From: Harmonia axyridis | Lineage: Eukaryota; Arthropoda; Insecta; Coleoptera; Coccinellidae | Length of the DNA stretch: 64,000 nucleotides | Assembly: GCF_914767665.1 (NCBI RefSeq) | Contig: NC_059501.1 | Span: forward strand, 37,052,501 to 37,116,500 | Direction: 5' to 3' | Shown: positions 47,801 to 59,700 of the stretch, piece by piece | Numbering within the stretch: position 1 is the first letter of the stretch | How the letters are laid out: every line of letters starts with the position of its first letter | The notes under the pieces: generated by a model | Told to the model about the DNA's origin: nothing | What the model saw: the letters and a program-made list of their open reading frames with translations, nothing else | Databases searched by the model: none | Program-made: the position numbers and the translations under genes

Positions 47801-50800
47801 TCCGAAATTGAGATAGATATGGGAAATTGTACAAAAACGTACCTGGAATTTCTGAAAAATTCTGGGTAAATCCAAAAATAAAATATTTACATTGGTGACT
47901 TCCACATGAAAAAAAAATTTTTGTTCTCTTTCATTCTTTTCGATATAAGATTCGCATACGTAATCATGAATTAACCGCTACCGTAAAACCTACTCTCTAT
48001 AGATGCTAGTATTACATATTAGGTTACATATTGATTATATTATATCATTAATTAATTTCAATTTTTTAATGATAATAATAATTTTCCAAATTCTTACTGT
48101 GTATTCAATGTTGAACTATCCACACTGAGATTCAAGTAGAGCTTGAAAATCAAACAAAAATATCGATGGCGGAAAATTTATTTGCAGACCTACGAAAACA
48201 GGAGTAGGAAAGTCTGAAAATATTTTCATGTGATATTTATCTTATCTGATTACAATATTCCTGATTGTATTTTTTCAGGATAAAACAATATTTAGAGAAT
48301 AGAGTAAATCATTTTCACTTTTTTAACATATCATGACTACTATTGAAGAGAAATTCAAGCTACCCAAAATGTATCGTGAATGTTCATTGAATATTTGGAG
48401 CGAATTCCACAAAATGATCAATACTTATAATGCATTGGATTTAACAATGGGTTGTCCAGATTTTTCACCTTCGGAGCGTGTAACAGGTGCACTAGAAATG
48501 GTAGCAAAGCCTGAAATCCAGCAAAATTATAACCCTCTTGGACAAACCAAGCTTCTGGAAGTATTGGCAGAATTATATAGCAAACTACTCAAACGCAAAA
48601 TATATCCTGAGAAAGAACTCATAACAATGTCAACTGGTTGTCAAAGTCTTCACGTCATTATTATGACCTTTGTAGAAAAAAATGACGAAGTTATAATAAT
48701 TGAACCCTATTTTGACTTTTACGAAACCCTTGTTAGCCTTGCAGGTGGAAAATGTAGATTTGTCCCACTCAGACTTTGCAGAAATTATGCAGAAAAGGAA
48801 AATGTTTGTACTTCGTATTGGAGTTTAGACAATGAGGAATTGCAAAGTGCTTTCAATAAAAACACTAAACTGTTTATTTTAAACACTCCAAACAATCCTT
48901 TAGGAAAGGTATTCACTCATAAAGAAATTTCGGCTATAGCAGACTTATGTAAGAAGTGGAATGTTGTCTGTCTAGCAGATGAAGTTTATGAGTTTTTTGT
49001 ATACCCTCCCCATGAACATATTAGAATATCGACTTTACCAAGTATGTGGGAGAGAACAGTTACCATGATATGTCCTGGAAAAACATTTGGTGTTACTGGA
49101 TGGGAGTTGGGAGTAGCATATTCATCCGAAGAATTGGTAAAAAAACTACAAATTACTCACCAAAATATTGTTCACACCAATAACATACCAATACAAGAAG
49201 CTTTTGCTATGCTATATAAAAAGGAAATTGAAACGCATAAAGACAAATGCATATTAACTTCTTTAACTAAAAATCTAGAGCCAAAAAGAGATTTTATGAT
49301 GAAAATATTAAAAGAAGCAGGTATGAATCCTATACTGCCAGAAGGAGGTTTTTTCATTGTTGCAAATTGGTCATCTTTAGCTTCAAAATTTAATTTTAAA
49401 AGCAAAGTTGGAAAACCTAAAGATATTCAATTCGCTGAATGGATGATTAGACATATCGGGTTGGCTGTTATTCCGATAACTTCTTTCTATAGTGAAGGGC
49501 ATAAAAATTTAGGTGAAAATTATGTTCGATTCTGTTTCTACAAAAAATCTGAAACTCTCCAGAAATTTGCAAATATTATACAAAAATTATCAAAAACAGA
49601 TTTAACAGAATAAGTTAAGTTTAGCAGGTTGAAAGAAATCACTTTATACATATATGACTTAAATTTATATAAATATCCATGTATGTAGATATATGAAAGT
49701 TTCGTGTAAAAATTTGAATGAATAATAAATAAGGGTGTTCTGAAATACCAGTCTTCACAATAATTTATTCCTCATTCAATATTATATCTTCCTTGGAAAC
49801 ACCGTAACGCCATGATAGTTTTCTCAATGACTTTCCAATTTTATTCTTGGCACTTCCGATTAACTGATTTGCTATATCTTCAGTTATCATCTAGGTCTTC
49901 CACTTTTCGGAAAATTGAGACATTGGAAAGCTTCCTCACATTCTGCTATTACACTATACATAGTGATTTTCGACTTTCGTTTTTTGAATGTAACGCTCAG
50001 TTTTCTATTTATAATCAGATTACTTATTGAATTTTATATTTCTTCAATCTATCATTTGCAAATTTTTCAAAGAAAACTCTTCTATATCTATATTTTAGAC
50101 AACTTTAATTTTATGTTAGCATAATATTTGATAGCTAACAGACAATTTCTTAATTCCCGAAAAAGTACCTCCTTGAGACACGAAACCGCAACCTCCGAAT
50201 ATCAAATATTATGCCATTATAATTAAACTCAGACATAAACCCATTTTTCTAATATTATATGTATGTTGAATTTAAAAAAAAATTGGAAAATTAAAGAACC
50301 TAGCATTGGTTGGTTGGTTCCTATATTTCATTTGTATAGCTACGACCATTTAAGATGCTCATGGGCAAAAATAACTAGGTACTTTGAAGTCGTAAAATCA
50401 ATTTCAATGTTTCTTCTGCTATGCAAGGATCAACTTCGATATATTTCACCCGAGATAATGGTTTATTGATGTTCTTAAAAGCATCTTTTCCCACAAAATC
50501 ATGTTTGATTGCCAAAATCGTTAGCTATGAGGACTAAATGACATTCAATCTATATTTAAAAATGGGGCCCTGTTTTTCATGTCATAGCATCACGTAAAAA
50601 CCGCTTAACCGATTTTATTCATTTTTTTAAATCTTCTAATCCTTTCTAGAATAAAATTAAAGAAGGAAAATTCCAAAAATATTCCTAAAAAAAATCAAGA
50701 AAAGGTCTATCGGGTCAGCTACATAGACAGTTAATTTCGGAATTTCTCAACCATTAATATGTTGGGGTTAGAATTTTGAGTGGAAAATGCCTTCTTTTTA

Positions 50801-53800
50801 TCTCTCATTCCACTTAAAATTATTAAATATTTATATTATAAATATATATATATACAGGGTGGCCATTTGAAAACGAAACAGACGAGATTACAGACGAAAT
50901 AAAGTTTTTCGATAGAAATGCTCGGACAGGTCGATTTCTGTTTCGAGGGGGACAACTTAAGATGTAGGTTACGGACGCATAGCGCTTCAACCCTTGCTGC
51001 TACAACCCCCACCCCCAATTTTTGAATAGGGAAGATGGGGTGAGTGATACCTCAATTTAAAGGTATTTTTATACTGATTTCAGCACAGTAATTGTTTTTT
51101 CATTTTATGCATTAGTTCTCGAAATATTCATGCGTTAGTTAGTTAGGAAGGAAGCCACAGTCATGGTTGTTTTGAAGCTCAAAATGTCGATTTTTCACAA
51201 AACACTACAAGTGCCATGAAAACACCACTTCATTTTCAAATACTTAGTTAAGAATAGTTCGAGAACTAATGCATAAAATGAAAAAACAATAACTGTGCTG
51301 AAATCAGTATAAAAATACCTTTCAAATGAGGTATCACTCACCCCATCTTCCCTATTCAAAATTTGGGGGTGAGGGTTGTAGTAGCAAGGGTTGAAGCGCT
51401 ATGCGTCCGTAACCTACAACTTAAGTTGTCCCTCTCGAAACAGAAATCGACCTGTCCGAGCATTTCTATCGAAAAACTTTATTTCGTCTGTAATCTCGTC
51501 TGTTTCGTCTTCAAATTGCCACCCTGTATATAATATTTATATTCTCTCATAATAGCAAGACAACGTCTGCCAGGTCAGCTAGATATAGAGTTGATTCAAA
51601 CATTTTCAACCATGAGCATGTTGAGATTAGAATATTGGATAGACCATAACTTTTGATTTTTATGATTCTGAGGAGTTTAAGAAGAGAGTATTCTGGGTGT
51701 GCTATTTGAAATAAGGAAGTAGTAGTATGTTTCCGGTATAACCGGAAGTTGTAGAGATCTGAAAATATTTAGGGAGAAAGATCTCAAACCCCAACATGCA
51801 AATTTTCAGCAAAATATTATGATTAGTTTTCCATAAACGTCTAATAGGCCATCGCGGTGAATCACCCTGTATAGACTTGCTCACTTCTTGCATAATAAAC
51901 GCTAAGCGTCGATAACTCTTTAGCACCTCTGTTATCATTATTATGAAACAGCATTGGTGTCAAAATCATTATAGTAGTCAGGGTCTTCTAAATGGAAAAC
52001 GACAGAAAATAAATAAACAAAAACTAGCAGAAGTCTAGATCAAGAAATAACCACAGGAAAAACTTGATGTCAGTAGGTAGCAATGCATATAGGTTTCGCT
52101 CTTTTTGGATGTCATCAGAACCGCATAATCCGTATTTTCCATGTGATTAACTCTTGATCTAGATTTCTTCCATTTCGATATTTATTTATTGTTATTTTTA
52201 AAAAATGAAATGAATAAGGAGAAAGAGTATTTGTCTACAACTCCGAGAAGTTTTAATTGATAAATGCAGGATTAATAAAGTTTTAATCAATTATTTAATC
52301 ATTTATCATCAAGTTTTAATTAATAATTAATAATAAGATCCCAGTGTAAAGTTATCCGCAGGTATAGTCCAAGGCAAAACTACCAAACTACAAGGAGTAG
52401 GTCATTCAATTTTTTTTATCCTTAGATAACACATACTAAAATCAGAAAGCAGTATTTTTCCATTTGAAAAAGTTACTAATTTGAACTACACAAATTACCC
52501 CTCTTACCCCCTTTTGAAGTCCTTGGAAATCTTAAGATAGGTTGAAGAGGAAAATATATTATTTTGTCCGTATTGCTTGATTTGAATAATTTTTTACATG
52601 CAATTTCTTTGCTAAAATATAAAGACAAAATACCGGGTGTCCCAAGTTATCGTATATATGCAATACCTAGCTTGTTCGACAAGATAATGAAAACATAAAA
52701 AAATTTCTTTGAATAACAATGATGTATAAAAAAGGTTCTCACATTTGACAGCCCTGTGGTAGCTAGCCCTCACTTTTCATTTTCAAATGGCACCCCCCCC
52801 CTGTATGTTGTCAGTGGAAATTGCGTGTCATTTTATTTGGAATACAAGGATAGCACATACTTGTTTTTTTTATTAATAACAACAAAAACATTAACATTTT
52901 GTGGAGTATGAATTGCAACCAAAATACCAAGTATGCAGTTCAAATAACGAAGAAACCTTTAAAGCCAATTTTTGGTTATAAAAAACATATATAATTACCT
53001 CGTTGACTTCATGAATGCCAAACAAATACTGTGCCACAACCAATTTGGATTTCGGAAGGGAACATCAACAGCAGAGGCAATCCATTTTTTGACCAAACAT
53101 ATTCAAGAATGATTTAAAAATAAGAATCAGTGCCTGGGAATATTCACCGATTTATCAGCAGCATTTGATTGTTTAAATCACTCGATATTGCTTGAGAAGC
53201 TGAAGAGATATGGTATACGTGGTGTTTATGACCTTTTCAGATCATACCTATCTGACCAACAACAGATAGTTGTATTGGATAACAATAGAAGTGAAGCTCA
53301 CAAAATAACACAAGGGGAGTTGTACAAAGTTCGAGACTGGGACCTCCACCATTCCTTGTGTATATTAATGACATGCCACCCAACATAACTCAGATTGTTG
53401 TTGTTTCAACCAGCATATTACCAAGAAGAGTTGTTCCCTGCATGTTTGCAGTTGAGATTGAAGATATCACAACCGTACAATGAACTTATGAAGACATTAT
53501 GGTTCAAGCCAAAATGTGGTTCAATACAAATGAATTATTTCTGAACACTGACAAAACAACATCATTGGTCTTTAGTGTCAAACAGGAGAGTCACACTTCA
53601 GAAGCGAGTTCAGTAAACTTCCTGGAAGTACTCAATTAAGTTGGAGAGTGCACATAGATAATCTCAATACCAAACTGACCGGAGCAACATATGCTATTAA
53701 GAAGATTGCCGAGATCACCAATACAAACACAGCTGTGACTGCCTACTACTCCCTATTTCACTCACGAATGACTTATGGTATAATCAGCTCGAGTGATGAA

Positions 53801-56422
53801 GTAACGGTTCACTTGGATAAAATATTCAGAATGCAGAAAGCAGACCTCAGACGTATCTATCGAGTTCCATGGAATACTAGCTGCAGAAACTTATCCATTG
53901 AATCCAGAATAATGACCCTGCATGCAGTATTTATATTCAAGAGAGTAACACATATAAGAAAAAATCTAAACACGTATTTGAAACATTCAGAGCAGCACAA
54001 TTACAACACTAGAAACAAAGAAGATATCATACAGCAGAGTCAGAGACTGAGGAAAACCCATAATATTAGAGTGCAACTCTATAACCTACTGCAAGTGCAG
54101 ATGCGTAACCTCCAATATACAACATTCAAGAGGAAACTAAGAACATTGCTATCTGGATATAGCATATACAGCCTCACAGACTTTGAGGCATACTGCACTG
54201 TACTGTACTGTACTGTACTGTACTGTACTGTACTGTACTGTACTGTACTGTACTGTACTGTACTGTACTGTACTGTACTGTACTGTACTGTACTGTACTG
54301 TACTGTACTGTACTGTACTGTACTGTACTGTACTGTACTGTACTGTACTGTACTGTACTGTACTGTACTGTACTGTACTGTACTGTACTGTACTGTACTG
54401 TACTGTACTGTACTGTACTGTACTGTACTGTACTGTACTATACTATACCATATCTCTCCAGCTTCTCAAGCAATATCGAGTAATCAAATGCTGCTTATAA
54501 ATCGGTGAATATTCCCAGGCACTGATTTCTATTTTTAAAACATTCTTGAATATATTTGGTCAAAAAATGGATTGCCTCGGCTTTTGATGTTCCCTTCCAA
54601 AATCCAAATTGGTTGTGGCACAATATTTGTTTGGCATTCATGAAGTCAACGAGGTAATTATATATGTTTTTTATAACCAAAGATTGGCTTTAAAGGTTTC
54701 TTCATTCTTTGAATTGCATAGTAGGTATTTTGGTTGCAATTCATACTCCACAAAATGTTAATGTTTTTGTTGTTATTAATAAAAAAAAACAAGTATGTGC
54801 TATCCTTGTATTCCAAATAGAATGACACACAAAAGTGAGGGGTAGCTACCACAGGGCTGTCAAATGTAAGAACCTTTTTTATACATCATTGTTATTCAAA
54901 GAATTTTTTTTATTTTTTCATTATCTTGTCAAACAAGCTAGATATTGCCTGTATACAATAACTTGGGAAACCCATTATATATCAATCTTCTCATATAACA
55001 AATTTTTGTCTCAGAATATATGAAACAATGTGAATAACTTTTCACTAGTTGAATAGATGACCGACAATACAAATCGATTACCAGATATTAGAAATATATA
55101 TTGTAAGAAATATTTTTCTACCTCACCTGCAGATGCTCAAAAGCTTTCATAACAACTGGTCTCTGAACACTTTGAACAGAAGAATTAGCATTGGCAAACT
55201 TTGTGTATCTTGTTAAAACCATTTCAAAATTCATTGGTTGTTTATTGAATATATCTGTATGATGTTTCATAGCTATAATAAGACATAATTCTAAGACACT
55301 AAGATCATGTATAGCCTGTATAGTACCGTCTTGCTCAAATTTATTTAGTTGCTCTTGAAAACTTTCAACTGTGATTGTATCATTGTCATCTCTCAAACTA
55401 GAAATGATTGGAATCTGTAAATATTATTGTTAACATTAGAATGTATTAACACAAATTCACTCCATACCAAAATGATTTTCAATCTGTTTTTACTGATATC
55501 AATGTCCATAAACCTCTGAAGAATACTTTTGAAAGATTTATTTTCGAGCAAATGTTGTACTTGTTTATTCCACTTTGAAATATAAGATGCTGGTATATTA
55601 TCTATTGCATCTGAATCAGATCGCTTGAGGATCAATAAACTCTTAATATTGTCCATCATTACAATGAACATGCCTTTCTCATCAGCATAGGTATCAGAAA
55701 ATAAAAATAACTGTCGATGTGAAAAACGAGATTTAACCCGTTTCTCTAGAAGTTCAACAACATCTAAACGACATGTTAATCCTGCAAAATAAAATGTTTG
55801 AGCTTTACTATATAGAAATAAGTTATATTTTATTCACCTAGGACACATATTGCAGTTTGGGCTGACTGAGAAATATCAAACAAATTATAAAGAAGGGTTT
55901 GATTATGATGTTTACAAAAAGAATCAAACTCTTCCAAAATGAATATGATACTTTTTGAAGTTTCTTTATTTCCAGATTTCAGGCTATCAAGAAGAAAAGC
56001 CAAATTCTCTGCAAAACTTCCAAAAACTTTTCCTTCAACAACATTCAACAAATTCATCTGTCGGGTGATAGCTTTCAGAGCCAAATTATCATTTGTATGT
56101 ACAAATCCATGTAATCTCACTAGAAGAGCATTGTCTTCAAAAGTTTTTAACAATGTAACTTCCCTGATAATATCATTCACAAGCTGAAATCGGAAATTTT
56201 AAAATCATATTATTTTTATTTATAATATTCTTATACAGTTGTCTTTCCTGAAGCCCTAGATCCTATAATAAGTGCAGAGTTAGATTCTCCATATTCTACA
56301 GTACTTTGAATCAGTTTGAGTATTTTTTCTCTTTCTTGTAATTGCCCCTTAAAATATGAGATATTTTGAAGTTTTTCGAAAAGGCACTTCCTTATTTGAT
56401 ATATAGGTGTATTTTCCTTCAT
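44881..56422 (-). CDS. ORC4: Origin recognition complex subunit 4
   Basis: Five exons on the minus strand: 56237-56422, 55838-56183, 55468-55781, 55127-55414 and 44881-45045. All junctions are GT-AG, and the coding sum of 1299 nt gives 432 aa; human ORC4 is 436 aa. ORC4 is an AAA+ subunit of the nuclear complex that marks replication origins. Seen: Walker A GSRASGKT at residues 54-61, Walker B region FILEEFDSF near 143-151, then NQTLLYNLFDISQSAQT and LTCRLDVVELLEKRVKSRF. The C-terminal winged-helix part shows LSVLELCLIIAMKH and VVMKAFEHLQ, and the last exon reads KEYQLFKLEA to EVVQWAKSSL. The first Walker B acid reads Glu where the human protein, from memory, has Asp. The start is the first in-frame ATG after a stop; an extra upstream exon cannot be excluded. 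Introns 1-3 are about 50 bp, 56 bp and 53 bp. Intron 4 is 10,081 bp and carries another gene and several transposons. Confidence 0.95.
45484..46880 (-). mobile_element. 5'-truncated LINE in ORC4 intron 4
   Basis: The minus-strand 3' tail is (TTA)n at about 45484-45505. The frame 46940-45930 encodes most of a Jockey-type reverse transcriptase: LRPISILPVLSKIVEKVM, YGFRPGHACCTAL, LDYSRAFDSINHQ (motif A) and SGVPQGSILGPLLF (motif B). Motif C reads FFYAEDSQL instead of the usual YADD, so a catalytic Asp is replaced by Glu. The 5' end is lost near 46880, within the region before the RT fingers. It lies in the same strand sense as ORC4. Confidence 0.85.
46900..48300. other. Intronic/intergenic, nothing firmly recognised
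   Basis: A 63-codon frame at 47044-47235 (one hydrophobic segment, CLVCYVLIYFLL) is not supported as a gene. From about 47440 to 47900 the sequence is less AT-rich and looks repeat-derived, but no second copy is present in the window. An acceptor-like TTTTTTCAG at about 48272-48280 may end a 5'-leader intron of the aminotransferase gene. Confidence 0.35.
48333..49613 (+). CDS. Kynurenine aminotransferase / glutamine transaminase K-type enzyme
   Basis: One uninterrupted 426-aa frame for a fold-type I, PLP-dependent aminotransferase. It covers the whole family length from TMGCPDFSPS near residue 38 to NYVRFCF at 396-402. Active-site residues seen by motif: the Asn of TPNNPLGK (N188), the Asp and Tyr of ADEVY (D216, Y219), the PLP lysine in PGKTF (K250) and the substrate-carboxylate Arg of YVRF (R399). 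Such enzymes transaminate kynurenine, glutamine and related amino acids with 2-oxo acids. Odd points: the usual SAGKTFSATGW(K/R)xG reads CPGKTFGVTGWELG, putting Glu258 where a basic residue near the PLP phosphate is expected. The coding region has no intron. The gene lies inside ORC4 intron 4 on the opposite strand. AATAAA lies at 49724. A retrocopy that stayed open, or an ancestrally intron-poor paralogue, both fit. Confidence 0.9.
   Translation: MTTIEEKFKLPKMYRECSLNIWSEFHKMINTYNALDLTMGCPDFSPSERVTGALEMVAKPEIQQNYNPLGQTKLLEVLAELYSKLLKRKIYPEKELITMSTGCQSLHVIIMTFVEKNDEVIIIEPYFDFYETLVSLAGGKCRFVPLRLCRNYAEKENVCTSYWSLDNEELQSAFNKNTKLFILNTPNNPLGKVFTHKEISAIADLCKKWNVVCLADEVYEFFVYPPHEHIRISTLPSMWERTVTMICPGKTFGVTGWELGVAYSSEELVKKLQITHQNIVHTNNIPIQEAFAMLYKKEIETHKDKCILTSLTKNLEPKRDFMMKILKEAGMNPILPEGGFFIVANWSSLASKFNFKSKVGKPKDIQFAEWMIRHIGLAVIPITSFYSEGHKNLGENYVRFCFYKKSETLQKFANIIQKLSKTDLTE
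49724..49729 (+). promoter_or_regulatory. Polyadenylation signal of the aminotransferase gene
   Basis: AATAAA 111 bases after the stop codon at 49613. Confidence 0.55.
49740..50850. other. ORC4 intron 4, repeat scraps
   Basis: A decayed relative of the tRNA-like SINE lies at about 50160-50210 (AAAAAGTACCTCCTTGAG, then AACCGCAACCTCCGAA). Other short frames show nothing recognisable. Confidence 0.4.
50853..51528. mobile_element. Palindromic TA-type element, 676 bp
   Basis: Ends TACAGGGTGGCCATTTGAA and, on the other strand, TACAGGGTGGCAATTTGAA are flanked by TA. The arms, about 275 bp each (50853-51127 and 51253-51528), are near-identical reverse complements around a loop of about 125 bp. Non-coding; a fold-back-type miniature element in ORC4 intron 4. 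Confidence 0.85.
51540..52620. other. ORC4 intron 4, nothing recognised
   Basis: AT-rich, with a CACCCTGTATA mariner-like word near 51865. No gene or full repeat is supported. Confidence 0.4.
52985..54190 (+). pseudogene. LINE reverse-transcriptase remnant in the fold-back element
   Basis: In order on the plus strand: FMNAKQ/NQFGF fingers, IFTDLSAAFDCLNHS (motif A), LKRYGIRGVYDLFRSYLSDQ, a frame break near 53320-53400, loss of a clear YADD, then a 180-codon C-terminal part (from about 53648) with AYYSLFHSRMTYGI and HNYNTRNKED. Stops occur at 53114 and 53386. Not active. Confidence 0.7.
54190..54440 (+). repeat. (CTGTA)n pentanucleotide microsatellite, about 50 units
   Basis: An almost perfect array of the 5-bp unit. 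Because a pentamer cycles through all codon phases, every frame on both strands is open (YCTVL repeated on plus), so the long frames crossing it are artefacts. It abuts the inner end of the right arm of the fold-back element. Confidence 0.95.
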
Positions 56423-56469
56423 TTTTTGAACAATTTTTTTCAAAACTTCTAAGGTTTTTTAGCATTTAT

Positions 56470-56750
56470 CAACTACAACAGCAAAAACAGAAACTGAATA
56501 AATTTATGTTCACATTTGAATCTGAGATAACTGTTTTTTTAATTCATTGTTATTTAATTCGATAATAATAAATGATAATAATATAGACAATTGTCTTGAA
56601 ATTAATTCTTGGTATCAAAAGTATTGGCGTATATAATTTAATTCATTTAACTCCTTTTATATCTTTGAATAAAAAACATTGTTTTTGTATTCAAATTTTT
56701 ATAACCGTTTCGGAATTTTCAGAGGTTAGTTGATCCTAAGATGCATAGAA
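56470..56750. other. Upstream of ORC4, probable promoter region
   Basis: AT-rich flank between the ORC4 start and the LINE insertion. No TATA element or second gene start is clear. The LINE inserted about 340 bp upstream of the ORC4 ATG. Confidence 0.4.
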
Positions 56751-56759
56751 TCCCTATGC

Positions 56760-59700
56760 TTCTTCTTCTTCTTATATCCTTTACTATGTGCTAGGACTCA
56801 GCCATTCGCACATCGAACAAATAACCTTCTCGGTTCTTTTCTCACATCAAAAGTAACTTAGGTTGCCGGACTCTGTTTGGACTGTCAGACTTCAGATAAC
56901 TTGGATTCAGGATTTTCTTCTTCTCCTCAATCTTCTATCTAAGGAATGGGCTGCATTTCTGTCTCCAAATCACTGTCTGCGTACGGTATTTTATACTGCC
57001 TGACTAACCGTTAAACTCTCGGAGGAGGTAAATGTACTGGGATTTACCCTATTACTGAGACGTTACATTTGTGAGGAGTTTACAGCTTAATCTTTGAAGC
57101 CAACAAAAAATTATACAACAAAATGTACACTGTAATATCATTAGAAAATATCAAGTCATATATGTTAAGAGGGAAGTTCGTTATTCTTCTAGTATTTATG
57201 AGATCATCATAGAGCCTTGAGCAATTCATCATATTATCTCGACAATTAAAGAATATGTGAGGGATGTCACCCCTCTCTCCGCAACCACACAGATCTGAAT
57301 CAACAACATGAATCCTCATCAAATGAGACGGAGTGCAACAATGCTCAGATCTTAACCTGTTCATTGTCACAATGTTACCCCTTGAAAGATCAATCCCCTT
57401 AAACCACGGTTTGACTCCAAAGGAACCAATGTGGACATATTTTGAAAAGGTACGATTCCCGATACTGACCTTCCACTCTTCTCTCCATCTTTCCCAAACA
57501 ATTCTCTTGTATCTAGGCCAAAAGTCACTAATATCTGCCCTCTTGATAACTGATTCCTCAGAACCTTGTTTTGCAAGATTATCAGCCATGTCATTACCTT
57601 GTATATTAGTGTGACTTGGGATCCATATAAGTTTTATAGAGAAACCATGGTCACTCAGATATAACAGGTTTGCTCTAATTGCGAGAGTGATATGGTCGTT
57701 TTTAGCTGAATTCCTCCATTTCGATATTTTTTCAAGGGCACTCATTGAATCTGAGATAATCAGACATCTTTTCAGGTTTTTTCGTTTGATTTCTCTTGTT
57801 GCTTCCAAAATGGCAATTAATTCTGCAGAACATATAGAAAAATGGTCAGGTATTTTCTGAGACATGGAGATACCCACAGGGCTATATATACCTATGCCTG
57901 TGAGAGTAGGAGATTTGGAAGCATCCGTGAACACCATTATATGGTCAGGGAAATCTTTAGAGCAACGAGTAGTAAAAGGCAATGAGTTATCGGGAGAATC
58001 CTTTGAAAGGTCAAAGTTAATATATGGTATGAAAGATGAATGGACAGTTAAATCATGAGAAAAGCAGGGAAGCTGGTACGAGGAGTAGAAACTTTCTGAA
58101 TTATTAATTAGAGAGAATGACTCTATTATGGGTGGAGGATTGCCAGCAGAAGTCCAATTTTTAAGGGAGAGGATTTTATTAAGGACAGGATCGTTAGAGA
58201 TTCGATGCAACTTTGTGACGAATTTGGTTGCCAGGTAGAGTCTACGATATTTGAGGGGGAGTTCATTAGACTCCATCATAATAACGGGAATGGGGGTAGA
58301 CTTCATGTATCCCATTGCTGTGCGCAAAGCTGAATATTGGACCCGGTCCAGTTTATTGAGAAGGGCTTTCTGACATTTCCCATAAAATATGGCACCATAG
58401 TCAAGGAAAGGGCGAACAGTGGCTTTATATAAAAGTAGCTGGGTCGATGGGTGGCTACCCCACCATGTCCTGCACAGAGCCCTCATTACATTAATACCCT
58501 GTAGTGATTTAGAACACATGTTGTGGATATGCTGAGACCAATCGAGGGACTGATGGATAGTGACACCCAGATATTTCACGGTTTTGGTCCAAGGGATACT
58601 CTGTTGGAACATATTCAATGATGGAATATTTGAAATGGCGTTTGATCTATTACAGCAGAGTGCTGAGGATTTTTCAGGCGATAATTGGAGCGATTTAGTG
58701 TTTGCCCATCTTTCAACACACTTCAATGCTTTGGTCATCTTTTCAAATGCTACTTTGAAGGAAGCTCCAGTTGAGATAATCGTGCTGTCATCTGCGTACT
58801 TCAACACAGTAACACCAGGGATATCTATGCAATTCTGTAAGTCACCAACAAAACAATTAAACAGTATAGGATTCTTTGGAGAACCCTGCAACAAGCCTAT
58901 ATTCGACTGTTTGGGCCCAATAAGTTTTCCTAAGGATGGGTCAACGAGGAAAATATTTGTATGTACCGTCAGAGATCTCAACAGCTGTATAATAGGCAAA
59001 GGGACTTTCATGGACCTGAGAGTGTTCTCGAGAAGGTCAAAGCGCACAGAGTCATAAGCTTGCTTGATGTCCAAGAACACGATAATAACTACCTCATTCC
59101 TTGAGAATGCTGAATACATTGAAGCAACCAAATATGCCAAAGCGTCATTCACTGACTTCCCCTTACGGAAACCAAACTGAAGTTCTCGATTGTCAGTTGA
59201 TTGCTGATAAATCCTCTCTAATCTGGTGGCCAGTAGATATTCTAATATTTTTAAGATGCAAGATGTTAAAGCAATGGGGCGATAGCTGAGAGGATCATCT
59301 GGAGATTTATTTGGCTTACAGATGGGCACAACAACCGTGTCCTTCAGAGACAATGGGATATATGGGTTCTCAAACAAATTATTGAAGATCTGGGTCATTA
59401 ACTCCTTGGCTTGAATTGGCAAACTTTTCAACATTCCATAAGAAATACCATCCTTACCTGGGCAAGATTCCTTTTTTGAATTAATGCACATAATTAATTC
59501 ATCCAGGGTGATAGGCGGGAAAGGCAAAGGACGGTATACTTCCGGTATATTCGTTTGAATATTCGATGTATTCTGAGTGGGGCACAATCGATCAATTATT
59601 TTTTGACCGCAGGTAGTCGAAGAGACCCGTGTTGCTGGAGGTTTGCAACCATGTTGGAATTTCGCTATATCTGACCACAACTTCGCACCGTTGCGAGTAG

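Larger units (their letters stand above)
52632..54975. mobile_element. Fold-back element with captured reverse-transcriptase arms
   Basis: Inverted arms at 52632-53217 and 54444-54975 are bounded by TA (52630-52631 and 54976-54977). Outer ends read CCGGGTGTCCCAAGTTAT (left) and, reversed, ATGGGTTTCCCAAGTTAT (right). The inner third of each arm encodes the same RT stretch (MNAKQILCHNQFGF, then FTDL, extended in the left arm by SAAFDCLNHS). The right arm lacks about 50 bp present in the left. The loop holds the rest of the LINE-like protein and a (CTGTA)n array. An unusual mix of DNA-transposon ends and LINE coding sequence. Confidence 0.8.

Noticed and set aside
54183..54508. Long open frames of repeated YCTVL
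   Set aside because: A pentanucleotide repeat without a stop in any phase opens every frame; this is not coding evidence.
55939..56187. Plus-strand 82-codon frame
   Set aside because: It is the antisense shadow of ORC4 exon 2.
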